From positions 2,363,577 through 2,427,576 of the forward strand of contig NZ_LR134269.1 of the NCBI RefSeq assembly GCF_900636385.1: a stretch of 64,000 nucleotides of DNA, in the 5' to 3' direction. Position numbers and translations under genes: made by a program. The DNA comes from Staphylococcus warneri (lineage in GTDB: Bacteria; Bacillota; Bacilli; Staphylococcales; Staphylococcaceae). How positions within the stretch are numbered: the first letter of the stretch is position 1; every line of letters starts with the position of its first letter. Below the pieces are notes generated by a model. That model was not told the DNA's origin, did not search any database, and was given only the letters and a program-made list of their open reading frames with translations. This document shows, in pieces, positions 1 to 9,349 of this stretch.

Positions 1-1524
1 GGCTTTAGAGGTGTAAAACAAGATGACCTAAGTCTTTCCTCCATCCAATATCATACTGAACATCAAATAGATACTTTAGTTGATGAAGGTGTAGATGCTT
101 TATTGTTTGAAACCTATTATGACTTAGAAGAATTAAAAGGTATCGTCATTTCAACAAAAAGGAGACATCACATTCCAATAATCGCTCAGTTAACCGCTTC
201 TAACACAAATTATCTTGTAGACGGTACACCAATCAATGATGCATTAAAACAATTAGTTGAATGTGGAGCAGATATTGTAGGACTTAATTGCCATCATGGC
301 CCACATCATATGCAACGCTCATTTTCACATATCGAGTTACCAGATAAAGCATTTCTATCCTGTTATCCGAATGCAAGTTTGTTAGATATTGAAAATAGCG
401 AATTCAAATATAGTGATAACGCACAATATTTTGGTGATGTGGCACAAGAGTTAATCAATGAAGGTGTAAGACTGATTGGTGGTTGTTGTGGTACTACACC
501 TGAACATATTCGATACATTAAAACATCTGTAAAGAATTTGAGACCTGTTACCCATAAAAACGTCATACCAATTAATAAAAAAGTAAATCGCAAAAAGGAC
601 TTAAATTTCAAACAATCACTGACTTCCAAAGTCAAACAAGGTCCTACTGTCATTGTAGAACTAGATACACCTAAACATTTAGATACCGATCAGTTCTTCA
701 ACAATATTGGCAAGCTTGATGACGCAGATATTGATGCAGTGACATTAGCAGATAATTCCTTAGCAACTGTTCGCGTTAGTAACATTGCTGCAGCAAGTAT
801 TATCAAACAACGATTTAATATTGAACCCCTCGTTCATATTACCTGTCGTGATAGAAATCTCATAGGTCTACAATCTCACCTATTAGGTCTCTCACTCATT
901 GGTGTTAATGAAATTTTAGCCATTACAGGTGACCCATCAAAAGTAGGTCATTTGTCTGGCGCAACCAATGTTTATGATGTTAATTCTAAAGGATTAACCC
1001 AAATCGCACTTCGCTTTAATCAAGGTATCAACACAGACGGTGATGCGCTGAAGAAACATACGAACTTTAACATCGCTGGTGCATTTGATCCAAATGTAAG
1101 AAAACTCGATGGAGCAGTCAAACGTCTTGAGAAGAAAGTAGCAAGTGGCATGAGTTATTTCATCACTCAACCTGTATATAGTAAAGAAAAAATTAAACAA
1201 GTATATGAAGCGACAAAGCACTTAAACACACCTTTCTTCATAGGTATTATGCCCATCGCAAGTTATAACAATGCACTATTTTTACACAATGAAGTACCTG
1301 GCATCAAAATGTCAGAAGACGTACTTAATCAATTCAAAGCAGTTAAAGATGATAAAGAAAAAACTAAAGAACTTAGTCTTAGACTTTCAAAGGAACTCAT
1401 CGATACGGTGCATGAATACTTTAATGGATTATACATTATTACACCTTTCCAAAAAGTCGATTATTCACTAGAACTTGCAGCGTATTCAAAATCTATTACC
1501 ACTCATAAGGAGGCAATATTATGA
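1..1524 (+). CDS. metF: Bifunctional homocysteine S-methyltransferase / methylenetetrahydrofolate reductase, 5' end outside window
   Basis: The reading frame is open from base 1, so the N-terminus (roughly 100 residues by comparison with full-length family members of about 610) lies upstream of the window. The first third is the homocysteine methyltransferase domain, with the zinc-binding cysteine pair in [10 protein letters not shown] (codons near 481-490) and an upstream Cys in GLNCHHG. From about codon 210 it becomes a MetF-type methylenetetrahydrofolate reductase (motifs [25 protein letters not shown]). It would supply methyl-THF and also methylate homocysteine. Its stop overlaps the metE start (ATGA), so the two are translationally coupled. 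In S. aureus this gene sits in metICFE-mdh, controlled by a T-box leader and CodY; that leader would be upstream and is not visible here. Confidence 0.93.
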   Translation, partial: GFRGVKQDDLSLSSIQYHTEHQIDTLVDEGVDALLFETYYDLEELKGIVISTKRRHHIPIIAQLTASNTNYLVDGTPINDALKQLVECGADIVGLNCHHGPHHMQRSFSHIELPDKAFLSCYPNASLLDIENSEFKYSDNAQYFGDVAQELINEGVRLIGGCCGTTPEHIRYIKTSVKNLRPVTHKNVIPINKKVNRKKDLNFKQSLTSKVKQGPTVIVELDTPKHLDTDQFFNNIGKLDDADIDAVTLADNSLATVRVSNIAAASIIKQRFNIEPLVHITCRDRNLIGLQSHLLGLSLIGVNEILAITGDPSKVGHLSGATNVYDVNSKGLTQIALRFNQGINTDGDALKKHTNFNIAGAFDPNVRKLDGAVKRLEKKVASGMSYFITQPVYSKEKIKQVYEATKHLNTPFFIGIMPIASYNNALFLHNEVPGIKMSEDVLNQFKAVKDDKEKTKELSLRLSKELIDTVHEYFNGLYIITPFQKVDYSLELAAYSKSITTHKEAIL

Positions 1525-3767
1525 CAACAATTAAAACTTCAAACTTAGGATTCCCAAGATTAGGTAGAAAAAGAGAATGGAAAAAGGCTATCGAGAGCTA
1601 TTGGGCTCAAAAAATTGATAAAAATGAACTAGATCAAACACTTACTGACTTACACAAAGAAAACCTATTACTACAAAAGAATTATAATCTAGACAGCGTT
1701 CCTGTAGGTGACTTCTCTTTATACGACCATATCTTAGATACATCACTACTATTCAATATTATTCCTGAACGTTTCCAAGGACGAGAAGTGAATGATGACT
1801 TGTTATTTGATATTGCACGTGGTAATAAACAACACGTCGCAAGTGCATTAATCAAATGGTTTAATACAAATTATCACTATATCGTGCCAGAATGGGATAA
1901 TGTAGAACCTAAACTAAATCGTAATGTGTTATTAGACCGCTTTAAATATGCACAATCTATTAATGTCAATGCACACCCAGTCATTGTAGGCCCAATTACC
2001 TTTGTTAAATTATCAAAAGGTGGTAGCCAATCTTTCGAAGAAAAAGTAAAAACATTACTACCACTTTATAAAGAAGTATTACAATCACTTGTTGATGCAG
2101 GTGCAGAATATATTCAAATTGACGAGCCTGTATTAGTTACTGATGAAAGTGAAAATTATGAAAATATTACTAAAGAATCATATGAAGAATTAACTAATAC
2201 TGGATTAGGCAAACATTTAGTGATTCAAACTTATTTCGAACGTGTGAATCTTAAATTCTTAAGCTCATTACCAGTCGGCGGCTTAGGATTAGACTTCGTT
2301 CATGATCATGGATACAACTTAGAGCAAGTTAAAGCTGGTGATTTTGATTCAAGTAAAACATTATACGCAGGTATTATCGATGGACGTAATGTGTGGGCTG
2401 CTGATATTGAAGCTAAAAAGTCATTGATTGAAACATTACAACAATATGCTCAAGATATTGTCATTCAACCTTCGTCATCTTTACTACACGTGCCTGTATC
2501 ATTAGATGATGAAACGTTAGATGAATCTATCGCTGAAGGTTTAAGCTTTGCCACTGAAAAATTAGACGAATTAGATGCTTTACGTCGTCTTTTCAATGAT
2601 AACGATAGTGCGAAATATGACGACTTAAAATCTCGCTATGAGCGATTCCAAAGTCAATCATTCAAAAACTTAGACTATGATTTTGATAGTGTCCGTACAC
2701 AACGTCAATCACCATTCTCTGAGCGCAAACAAGCACAATACCAAAGATTAAATTTACCGGATTTACCAACGACAACGATTGGCTCATTCCCTCAAACTAG
2801 AGAAGTTAGAAAATATCGTGCAGATTGGAAGAACCAACGTATTTCTGATGAAGCTTACAAAGAATTCTTAGAAAACGAAATTGCACGTTGGATTAAAATT
2901 CAAGAAGAAATTGGACTTGATGTGCTCGTACACGGTGAATTCGAACGAAATGACATGGTTGAATTCTTTGGAGAAAAACTACAAGGATTCCTAGTTACTA
3001 AGTTTGGTTGGGTTCAATCATATGGTTCTCGTGCTGTTAAACCACCAGTTATATACGGTGATGTTAAATGGACTGAACCATTAACAGTTAAGGAAACTGT
3101 CTACGCACAAAGTTTAACTGACAAACCAGTTAAAGGTATGCTAACTGGTCCAGTCACAATTCTTAACTGGTCATTTGAACGCGTTGATATTCCACGTACA
3201 ACTGTACAAGATCAAATCGCGTTAGCAATTAATGCAGAAGTACTAGCATTAGAAGAAAATGGTATTAAAGTCATTCAAGTAGATGAGCCAGCACTTCGTG
3301 AAGGTTTACCATTACGTTCTGAGTACCATGAACAATATCTAAAAGATGCAGTGCATTCATTTAAACTAGCAACATCATCAGTCAAAGATGAAACACAAAT
3401 TCATACGCATATGTGTTATTCTCAATTTGGTCAAATTATCCATGCGATTCACGATTTAGATGCAGATGTTATTTCAATTGAAACATCTCGTAGCCATGGT
3501 GACTTGATTAAAGACTTTGAAGATATTAACTATGACTTAGGTATTGGATTAGGGGTATATGATATCCATAGCCCTCGTATCCCTACAGAAGATGAAATTA
3601 CTACTGCAATTAATCGTTCTTTACAACAAATTGATCGTTCATTATTCTGGGTAAATCCAGACTGCGGATTAAAAACTCGTAAAGAAGATGAAGTTAAAGA
3701 AGCATTAACTGTATTAGTTAACGCTGTTAGAAAGAAACGTGAAGAAAATAATGCTACAACAGCATAA
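1521..3767 (+). CDS. metE: Cobalamin-independent methionine synthase MetE
   Basis: 748 residues, the normal length for the family. It transfers the methyl group of methyl-tetrahydropteroyl-glutamate to homocysteine to make methionine in the cytoplasm. The N-terminal half begins with the conserved [14 protein letters not shown] and the C-terminal half with TTIGSFPQT. Zinc ligands are visible as H630 and C632 (THMCYSQF) and C715 (NPDCGLKTR), with the substrate-binding VDEPALREG between them. An RBS-like AAGGAGG lies just inside the end of metF and the ATG overlaps its stop by four bases. Third gene or later of the methionine operon. Confidence 0.97.
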   Translation: MTTIKTSNLGFPRLGRKREWKKAIESYWAQKIDKNELDQTLTDLHKENLLLQKNYNLDSVPVGDFSLYDHILDTSLLFNIIPERFQGREVNDDLLFDIARGNKQHVASALIKWFNTNYHYIVPEWDNVEPKLNRNVLLDRFKYAQSINVNAHPVIVGPITFVKLSKGGSQSFEEKVKTLLPLYKEVLQSLVDAGAEYIQIDEPVLVTDESENYENITKESYEELTNTGLGKHLVIQTYFERVNLKFLSSLPVGGLGLDFVHDHGYNLEQVKAGDFDSSKTLYAGIIDGRNVWAADIEAKKSLIETLQQYAQDIVIQPSSSLLHVPVSLDDETLDESIAEGLSFATEKLDELDALRRLFNDNDSAKYDDLKSRYERFQSQSFKNLDYDFDSVRTQRQSPFSERKQAQYQRLNLPDLPTTTIGSFPQTREVRKYRADWKNQRISDEAYKEFLENEIARWIKIQEEIGLDVLVHGEFERNDMVEFFGEKLQGFLVTKFGWVQSYGSRAVKPPVIYGDVKWTEPLTVKETVYAQSLTDKPVKGMLTGPVTILNWSFERVDIPRTTVQDQIALAINAEVLALEENGIKVIQVDEPALREGLPLRSEYHEQYLKDAVHSFKLATSSVKDETQIHTHMCYSQFGQIIHAIHDLDADVISIETSRSHGDLIKDFEDINYDLGIGLGVYDIHSPRIPTEDEITTAINRSLQQIDRSLFWVNPDCGLKTRKEDEVKEALTVLVNAVRKKREENNATTA

Positions 3768-3788
3768 AATAAATTGAGGATGATGCTT

Positions 3789-4532
3789 ATGTCAAATTAT
3801 CCTTTATGGGATCAATTAAACCAGTTAAAAGAGTCTAAATGGGTCGACTTAACACACACTTTCGACCCTGATATCCCAAGATTCAGTGATTTTGAAAAGG
3901 GTGAAGTTTCTACGTTATTCACAGTTCAAGAACATGGTTTTTATGTTCAACGATGGAATATCGTCACACAATATGGTACACATATCGATGCCCCTATTCA
4001 TTTCGTTGAAAATCAGAGATACCTTGAAGAATTAGATTTAAAGGAATTAGTATTACCACTGATTGTTTTAGACTTTTCACAAGATGTCGCTCAAAACGCT
4101 GACTTTATTGTTACACGTGAACATTTAGAACAGTGGGAATCTAATAATGGAACTATCGAACCTGGCACATTTGTAGCTTTACGTACGGATTGGTCAAAAC
4201 GTTGGCCGGACATTGAATCATTTGAAAACAAAGACGCTGAAGGTCAACAACACCTACCTGGTTGGGGATTAGATGCATTAAAGTTTTTAATTGAAGAACG
4301 TCATATCAAATCTATCGGTCATGAAACATTTGATACTGACGCATCTGTAGACATTGCAAAAAATGGTGATATCGTAGGTGAGCGTTATGTTTTAGGCCAA
4401 GATACATTCCAAGTCGAACTGTTAACGAACCTAGATCAACTACCTACCCGAGGTGCGGTTATCTATGCGATAAGTCCTAAGCCTAAAGATGCCCCTGGTT
4501 TCCCAGTTCGAGCATTTGCAATTAAACCTTAA
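3789..4532 (+). CDS. Cyclase family protein (kynurenine formamidase-like fold)
   Basis: About 247 residues. The frame is open from a TTG at 3774, but GAGGA at 3776-3780 with 8-nt spacing favours the ATG at 3789 (MSNYPLWDQL). The sequence shows the PF04199 cyclase pattern: DLTHTFDPDIPRF near the N-terminus, then the metal-site motif GTHIDAPIHF (HxDxPxH) and a later GHETFDTDAS. Members hydrolyse amides or lactones (N-formylkynurenine, isatin and others), so the substrate here is unknown. It follows metE by 21 nt and precedes the operon terminator, so it is the last gene of the methionine operon. In S. aureus the gene at this place carries the label mdh; I cannot tell whether it is the same family. 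Confidence 0.82.
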   Translation: MSNYPLWDQLNQLKESKWVDLTHTFDPDIPRFSDFEKGEVSTLFTVQEHGFYVQRWNIVTQYGTHIDAPIHFVENQRYLEELDLKELVLPLIVLDFSQDVAQNADFIVTREHLEQWESNNGTIEPGTFVALRTDWSKRWPDIESFENKDAEGQQHLPGWGLDALKFLIEERHIKSIGHETFDTDASVDIAKNGDIVGERYVLGQDTFQVELLTNLDQLPTRGAVIYAISPKPKDAPGFPVRAFAIKP

Positions 4533-4627
4533 TTTATTAAAAGGACATATGCATAGTGTTGATATTGAAATAAATACAACATGACTTAATCATCTTAATA
4601 TAGACGAAAACTCTCTAATATATAAAT

Positions 4628-4680
4628 AACTGCAACGGCAGCAACTTGTTTTGAATTACAAGCTTGCCGTTGCAGTTTTT
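4628..4680 (+). terminator. Rho-independent terminator of the methionine operon
   Basis: A long hairpin pairs AACTGCAACGGCA (4628-4640) with TGCCGTTGCAGTT (4664-4676); inner sequences ACTTGT/ACAAG also pair. It runs straight into a T tract ending at 4680. Confidence 0.88.
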
Positions 4681-4762
4681 ATTTCTCATTTTCTTTTAAA
4701 AATTTACTTATACTAAATAGAATAAAAATGGTTACGAAGCCGCTTATAACCATAAGTACCAA
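4679..4762 (-). CDS. Possible 27-residue membrane peptide
   Basis: A short ORF starting at TTG (4762) with a consensus AGGAGG seven bases upstream encodes a peptide beginning MVLMVISGFVTIFILFSISK and ending FLKENEK. It has one hydrophobic span followed by a basic/acidic tail, the architecture of type I toxin peptides and small membrane regulators. It lies between the convergent methionine operon terminator and the next minus-strand gene. The strong RBS is the main argument; no homolog is recognised and chance occurrence is possible. Confidence 0.35.
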   Translation of the reverse strand: MVLMVISGFVTIFILFSISKFLKENEK

Positions 4763-4795
4763 AGTAATACCTCCTATAAAAAATTACTATGTAAA

Positions 4796-5002
4796 TTAAT
4801 CATTTTTCAATGAAGTAGTATCCACTTTGGTTATATTTCCATTTTCATCTAATAATGGTGTAATACCACCACCTGTACTCACCCAAGTAGCAAGATATTG
4901 GATGCCTGTTTCTTTATCAGTTAATACATAACAACGCATAGTAGAATCTTTTGAGACCTTTTCTACATCAAAGCGATCATCTGCTTTCTTGTTATTAAAC
5001 AT
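4796..5002 (-). CDS. Small protein, DUF6440-like
   Basis: 68 residues from the ATG at 5002, which is preceded by GAGGAGGG at good spacing; the longer frame to 5044 has no RBS. The sequence (FNNKKADDRFDVE...TMRCYVLTDKETGIQYLAT...GGGITPLLDENG) looks like the DUF6440 family: a short beta-rich soluble protein with the pattern D-ETGVQYL followed by G-ITPLLD. These are found across Firmicutes with no assigned function. No membrane segment. The downstream small membrane ORF at 4679-4762 could be co-transcribed. Confidence 0.7.
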   Translation of the reverse strand: MFNNKKADDRFDVEKVSKDSTMRCYVLTDKETGIQYLATWVSTGGGITPLLDENGNITKVDTTSLKND

Positions 5003-5152
5003 GTGCAAAGCCCTCCTCAAACATTCTCTAATTATATATTTCACTTAACTATTATCTAAAACATCTTATTACTCAATCATTATTTTCAAATTATTTTATT
5101 GTGAATATTAATAATGATTGAGTGGTAAATTTATTGTATAGGGGTGGAGGAT

Positions 5153-5437
5153 ATGAGTTCTAACAATATAAATGACAAAAAGACAAATAGTACAAAAATA
5201 TCCTTTTACTTAAAATTGGTTAGTATAACACTGATTATAATTGGCGTGCTCATTTTTATTCTTCGTATTATATTAGATAGTATTTATGGAGAAGCCCACT
5301 TAAAATCAGTAGATAATATTTTTATACTTATTGGTCTATTACTCTCCGTGGGGGCATATACCATTGAGAAAAATTGGAAAGATGTTACTTTTACTAGCAT
5401 TTTTTTCATCATCTTCATACTACTCACATTCTTTTAA
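5153..5437 (+). CDS. Small integral membrane protein, unknown
   Basis: About 94 residues with a hydrophilic Lys/Asn-rich start (SSNNINDKKTNSTK) and three hydrophobic spans (around residues 18-42, 56-70 and 76-94). I recognise no family. The start is uncertain: ATG 5153 lies only two bases after GGTGGAGG, too close for that RBS, while a GTG at 5144 in frame has none. A clean terminator follows at 5446-5469, which supports a single-gene unit. Confidence 0.6.
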   Translation: MSSNNINDKKTNSTKISFYLKLVSITLIIIGVLIFILRIILDSIYGEAHLKSVDNIFILIGLLLSVGAYTIEKNWKDVTFTSIFFIIFILLTFF

Positions 5438-5445
5438 ATCAAACG

Positions 5446-5469
5446 GCACTCTTTAATGAGTGCTTTTTT
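5446..5469 (+). terminator. Rho-independent terminator
   Basis: GCACTC and GAGTGC flank a six-base loop and are followed by TTTTTT. It is just after the small membrane protein gene. Confidence 0.75.
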
Positions 5470-5839
5470 ACTTTTCAAATCAGAATATCGGCTCATTATC
5501 GTGTTTTTATAATAAATCGTCCTCCTACATTTATTACAATCGTTTGTAACGTTCAAGCTAATTCAATAATTACAAAACATAAAATTAACATAGCAAACAT
5601 CAGTAGTTCACGTTTTATTACACTAAGTAATATTGCCAACCCTATTATTACGGTGTTGTTCAGGTGAATTGAATTTCAATTACGAAATCGTAACATTGAC
5701 CATCATTATCAATTGTTCTGTTAGAGTGTAGCTTATCGTTGTTCGCAACGAAATTTTTAAATAAAAAAACGGTAATGTATGCTGCCTTTCGCTACTTCAA
5801 TCTATGGTAGACATACAACTTTTGGGAGGACGTTTTATT
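5470..5839. other. Upstream region of the CHAP gene
   Basis: About 370 bases without an ORF. It contains a dyad TTACAAtcgTTTGTAA near 5535 and several TGTAA-like words. I looked for paired WalR boxes (TGTWAH-N5-TGTWAH), which would be expected before an SsaA-type gene, and found no exact match. The RBS GGGAGG sits at 5824-5829. Confidence 0.4.
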
Positions 5840-6508
5840 ATGAAAAAAATCGCTACAATTTCAACTCTAACTGCTGGTATTGGCGTGTCATTATTTGGGA
5901 TAAATGACAATCATGCAGATGCTGCAGAATATAATCATCATCAAGCACCTCAACAACAAGGGCCATTTCACCAACAAAGCCCCAGAGGATTTAATGGACA
6001 ATTTAGCCATCAAGACAACCAAAATTATAATCAAATGAATGGGCAATGGCATCCACAATTTAATCATCAATCTAGTGGTTATAAACAGCCACAATTTAAA
6101 CAACAATCATTCAAACAAAATAACAATACAACTACAAGTAATAGTTCAAGTAGCTTAAATTCTTCAAGTTCATCATCTACATCTGGTAACTTATACACTG
6201 CTGGACAATGTACATGGTACGTTTACGATAGAGTCGGAGGTAAAATCAGTACTACGTGGGGTAATGCAAACAATTGGGCAAGTGCAGCACAAGCAGATGG
6301 CTATACTGTAAATCACACACCTGAAAAAGGCGCTATTTTACAATCATCAGCGGGTAGTTATGGCCATGTTGCTTATATAGAAAGCGTTAGTAGTGATGGT
6401 TCAGTAACCGTTTCAGAAATGAACTATTCGGGAGGACCATTTGTAACAGACACTCGTACCATTTCAGCAAGCCAAGCTAAATCTTATAACTATATTCATT
6501 TATCATAA
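5840..6508 (+). CDS. Secreted CHAP-domain cell-wall hydrolase (SsaA-like)
   Basis: 222 residues from ATG 5840, chosen over an upstream in-frame ATG at 5804 because GGGAGG precedes it by ten bases and a signal peptide ([20 protein letters not shown], ending HADAAE) begins there. A His/Gln/Asn-rich low-complexity spacer and a Ser/Thr stretch (residues 35-115) lead to a C-terminal CHAP domain. Catalytic Cys124 ([11 protein letters not shown]) and His176 (YGHVAYIE) are both present. Such enzymes cleave peptidoglycan cross-bridges or amide bonds during wall remodelling. There is no LysM domain. The gene is monocistronic, with a hairpin downstream. Confidence 0.92.
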   Translation: MKKIATISTLTAGIGVSLFGINDNHADAAEYNHHQAPQQQGPFHQQSPRGFNGQFSHQDNQNYNQMNGQWHPQFNHQSSGYKQPQFKQQSFKQNNNTTTSNSSSSLNSSSSSSTSGNLYTAGQCTWYVYDRVGGKISTTWGNANNWASAAQADGYTVNHTPEKGAILQSSAGSYGHVAYIESVSSDGSVTVSEMNYSGGPFVTDTRTISASQAKSYNYIHLS

Positions 6509-6531
6509 TTGAGAGATGAAAAGATGTAATA

Positions 6532-6560
6532 AACACACCCTACTACCTAGTGGGGTGTGT
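6532..6560 (+). terminator. Hairpin after the CHAP gene
   Basis: ACACACCC pairs with GGGTGTGT around CTACCTAG-type loop sequence. The following T tract is weak (ATTTATGTT). Confidence 0.6.
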
Positions 6561-6590
6561 ATTTATGTTGTTATTCAACATAATACACAT

Positions 6591-6632
6591 AAAAAAACCT
6601 ATGTATACTGAACAGGTATACATAGGCTAAAA
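6591..6632 (-). terminator. Hairpin terminator, best read on the minus strand
   Basis: CCTATGTATAC (6598-6608) and GTATACATAGG (6616-6626) form a perfect 11-bp stem. On the minus strand it is followed by T7. A-rich sequence on the other side makes it partly bidirectional. Confidence 0.65.
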
Positions 6633-7077
6633 AAACAAGATTTTTTACCAAACAAACTATGGTGAGTATAACATTAAAATTATAAAATGTATATACGAAT
6701 TCATTTTATTCTTAAAATAATTTCAATTTTAAATTTAGTGTTCTAAAATTGAAATTTTGCAAACAATATTGTAAAAGTATAACTTACTGAATCATGATTG
6801 TCCTATTTCTAAATCGATATTCATTTTTTATAAGTACTTATTCCAATATAAGTATCTATTTATTTTTTATTTAAACTTGATTTTAAACATTATGTTCATA
6901 TCATTACTTTCATATTTTATTATTTACTTCTACCTTCCAAAAGATGTATGATTTCGAAAAAAACAACGTACAATTTGAAATTGTACGTTGTGATGCATAT
7001 AAAAAATAATACTTTAATGATTTGCTATGATGCAATTCTAAAAACAATATTCATAATTTGTAACCTCAATCTATTGT
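6633..7077. other. AT-rich intergenic stretch with a minus-strand terminator at 6953-6991
   Basis: About 440 bases with no credible gene. The only structure is a perfect 13-bp hairpin, CAACGTACAATTT (6964-6976) / AAATTGTACGTTG (6978-6990), followed on the minus strand by T7. This is the terminator of the 7078-7736 gene. The rest is very AT rich. Confidence 0.6.
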
Positions 7078-7736
7078 TTATACTTTTTTACTAGAATACA
7101 TAGCATGAACTTCTACTCTCATTGGCATATCCGCTAACAATTCGATGACTTTGTCATGTCCTTCGTCTATAACTGGATTATCAAAATGACGTTTAAATGA
7201 AGCATCGTCTTTATAAAATTCAAATGCCCATAATACATCTGGGTCATCAACGGCTCTACACAATACCCAATCTATTGGGCCGTCTGGATCTCCGTTGTAG
7301 TGCATCTTATTTGTTAAATTAAATAACTCTTCACCTTTTCCTTCTTTGGCTGTCATCTTTAAAACTGTTCCAGGTTGTAGGGAATCAATCAATAAATCTG
7401 AATTTTTTTCGCTTTGCTTACCTGAATATTCTGGATATACTACAACTCTTGTTGGCACATCATCTAAAAGCTCAATAACTTTATCATGACCTTCATCTAT
7501 AACTGGATTATCGAAATGACGTTTGAATGAGGCATCGTCTCTATAAAATTCGAATGCCCACAAAATATTGGGGTTATGATCATCTTTACACAATATCCAA
7601 TCTATTGGGCCATCTGGATCTCCGTTGTAGTGCATCTTATTTGTTAGATTAAATAACTCTTCCCCTTTTCCTTCTTTGGCTGTCTTCTTTAAAACTGTTC
7701 CAGGTTGTTGAGAATCGATTAATTTATTTGTGTCAT
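7078..7736 (-). pseudogene. Tandem-duplicated antibiotic biosynthesis monooxygenase (ABM)-like gene, frameshifted at the start
   Basis: The gene encodes two nearly identical copies of a domain of about 110 residues (MHYNGDPDGPIDW..., WAFEFY, HFDNPVIDEGHDKVIELL appear twice). The dimeric ferredoxin-like ABM/YgiN fold fits the pattern and the single-domain paralog at 41850-42185. The expected start, ATG 7736 with GGAGG upstream, reads only five codons to TAA. The frame that continues into the domain (DSQQPGTVLKK) has no start codon, which implies one base lost in the A-rich codons 3-6. Reading could begin only at an internal ATG (7635), losing the first beta strand of copy one. ABM proteins oxidise aromatic or heme-like substrates or act in stress responses; the substrate here is unknown. 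Confidence 0.75.
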
Positions 7737-7737
7737 C
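7078..7737 (-). repeat. 330-bp direct tandem duplication
   Basis: The two halves of the ABM gene repeat at an offset of exactly 330 bases (for example TGCATCTTATTTGTTA at 7301 and 7631), that is 110 codons in frame. Only scattered substitutions separate them, so the duplication is recent or homogenised. Confidence 0.85.
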
Positions 7738-7793
7738 TTATATCCTCCACTATTCGTTTTATTAATTGACAATTTCTAGGTCTCTTTTTCCCC

Positions 7794-8978
7794 TTACTCT
7801 TGATAACGTGTCACCGCTGTCGCAATACCTTGTCCGCCACCAATGCATAATGAGGCAATACCTGATTGCTTTTCTTCGTTTAATTGATGTAAAAGTGTCA
7901 CTAATATACGTGCACCTGAGGCACCTATAGGATGACCTAAAGCAATGGCACCACCTTTAGTATTAACCTTTTCAGCAGGTAATTGTAATTCTTGATTTAC
8001 TGCTAAAGCCTGTGATGCAAATGCTTCATTAAGTTCGAAGACATCGATATCTTCAATAGATTGGTTTGTACGTTGTAGTGCTTTTTTCACTGCGTCAACC
8101 GGACCAATCCCCATAATAGAAGGATCCACACCACTAGTACCAAAGCCGTCTAAAATAGCGATAGGTTTAATATTTAATTCTTTTGCCTTTTCTTCAGTCA
8201 TTACTAACATTATTGATGCACCGTCATTAATACCTGACGCATTACCAGCTGTTACTGATCCGCCCTTTTTAAAGGCAGGTCTCAAGTGACTCAATTTATC
8301 AGCTGTTGTACCTTTTCTAATACCTTCGTCTTCTGATACGACAATAGGCTCGCCTTTGCGTTGTGGCACCTCGACTGGAACGATTTCCGCATCAAAAGCA
8401 CCACTATTTTGAGCGGCTTCTGCTTTTTGTTGTGATTGTGCAGCAAATTCATCTTGTGCTTCACGGCTAATACTATATTTTTCAACTAAGTTTTCAGCCG
8501 TAATCCCCATATGATAATCATTAAATACATCTGTTAATCCATCTGCTACCATACTATCAACTAACGCTTGGTTACCCATTTTAAACCCGAAGCGTGCATT
8601 TTTCATAAGCATCGGTGATTGTGACATACTTTCCATGCCACCTGCTAATACGACGTCATTGTCACCTGCTAAAATAGATTGATACGCTAATTGAATAGAT
8701 TTTAATCCTGAACCACAGACTTTATTTACTGTAAATGCTGGAACAGATTCAGGTAAACCACCCTTAATTGATGCTATGCGAGCTGGGTTTTGTCCTTGAC
8801 CTGCTTGTAAAACGTTACCTAATATCACTTCATTAATTTCTTTTGGATCAATTTGAGTTGTTTTTAAAATGTGTTTAATTAAAGTAGCACCTAAATCATA
8901 GGCAGGAATATCTTTAAAAGCGCCTCCAAACACGCCAATTGGTGTACGATATGCTTCAGCTAATACGATACGAGACAT
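7794..8978 (-). CDS. Acetyl-CoA C-acetyltransferase (thiolase)
   Basis: 394 residues, standard thiolase length. It condenses two acetyl-CoA to acetoacetyl-CoA or cleaves the reverse. The catalytic triad is visible: Cys88 in [10 protein letters not shown], His349 in GHPIGASG and Cys378 in CIGGGQG. AAGGAGATGAG precedes ATG 8978. In S. aureus a thiolase (SA0342) likewise neighbours the metE operon, and a role in the mevalonate pathway or fatty-acid turnover has been proposed. Specificity cannot be settled from sequence. The ABM-like gene follows 57 nt downstream on the same strand and may be co-transcribed. Confidence 0.92.
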   Translation of the reverse strand: MSRIVLAEAYRTPIGVFGGAFKDIPAYDLGATLIKHILKTTQIDPKEINEVILGNVLQAGQGQNPARIASIKGGLPESVPAFTVNKVCGSGLKSIQLAYQSILAGDNDVVLAGGMESMSQSPMLMKNARFGFKMGNQALVDSMVADGLTDVFNDYHMGITAENLVEKYSISREAQDEFAAQSQQKAEAAQNSGAFDAEIVPVEVPQRKGEPIVVSEDEGIRKGTTADKLSHLRPAFKKGGSVTAGNASGINDGASIMLVMTEEKAKELNIKPIAILDGFGTSGVDPSIMGIGPVDAVKKALQRTNQSIEDIDVFELNEAFASQALAVNQELQLPAEKVNTKGGAIALGHPIGASGARILVTLLHQLNEEKQSGIASLCIGGGQGIATAVTRYQE

Positions 8979-9349
8979 AAGTTAGCTCATCTCCTTTTAA
9001 TTTATATAAAGATATACTATGTCAATTTCATTAATGAATAACGCAACTTTTTTCATCACAAACATGCCTAGATGATTAATAAATGGTGATGAAATATAGT
9101 TATTAACACGCTTGTTCACTCATTATTCATATTTTACCAAAATTCTATTCAAATTTACCACAAAGACCATAACGAGAAACAGTCATAACTTATTTAAATA
9201 TGTATATATATAAAACGAAGAGGTTAAGACATAAATTTTTGTGCTCTCGGAAACCGATTAACGGCGTCCGAAAAGCAAGTTTCTGTCCCGACCTCTTCCA
9301 TACGTTATCTGATATTTACTTTTAGCTTACATTATAAACTATCTCAATA
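8979..9349. other. Intergenic region between uidA and the thiolase
   Basis: About 370 bases holding the thiolase promoter side and the structured element at 9217-9298. No ORF with an RBS is visible. Confidence 0.4.
9217..9298 (-). repeat. Staphylococcal intergenic hairpin repeat / uidA operon terminator
   Basis: On the minus strand the element opens GAAGAGGTCGGGACAGAAAC and closes with TATGTCTTAACCTCTTC, forming a long-stem structure. An inner GC-rich hairpin lies around CGGACGCCGTTAATCGG. The opening resembles the GAGGTYGGGACAGAAA repeats scattered between genes in staphylococcal genomes, known here from general experience. It lies 50 nt after the uidA stop and is followed by T-rich sequence, so it probably terminates the glucuronide operon. 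Confidence 0.6.

Noticed and set aside
1..102. Start of metF at codon 103
   Set aside because: The same frame is open back to base 1 with family-like residues, so the gene begins outside the window.
5470..5839. Possible WalR boxes upstream of the CHAP gene
   Set aside because: Only single half-sites or mismatched pairs were found; no TGTWAH-N5-TGTWAH pair is exact.
6944..7009. A 21-codon ORF starting ATG TAT GAT
   Set aside because: It runs through the perfect terminator hairpin at 6964-6990 and has no RBS.
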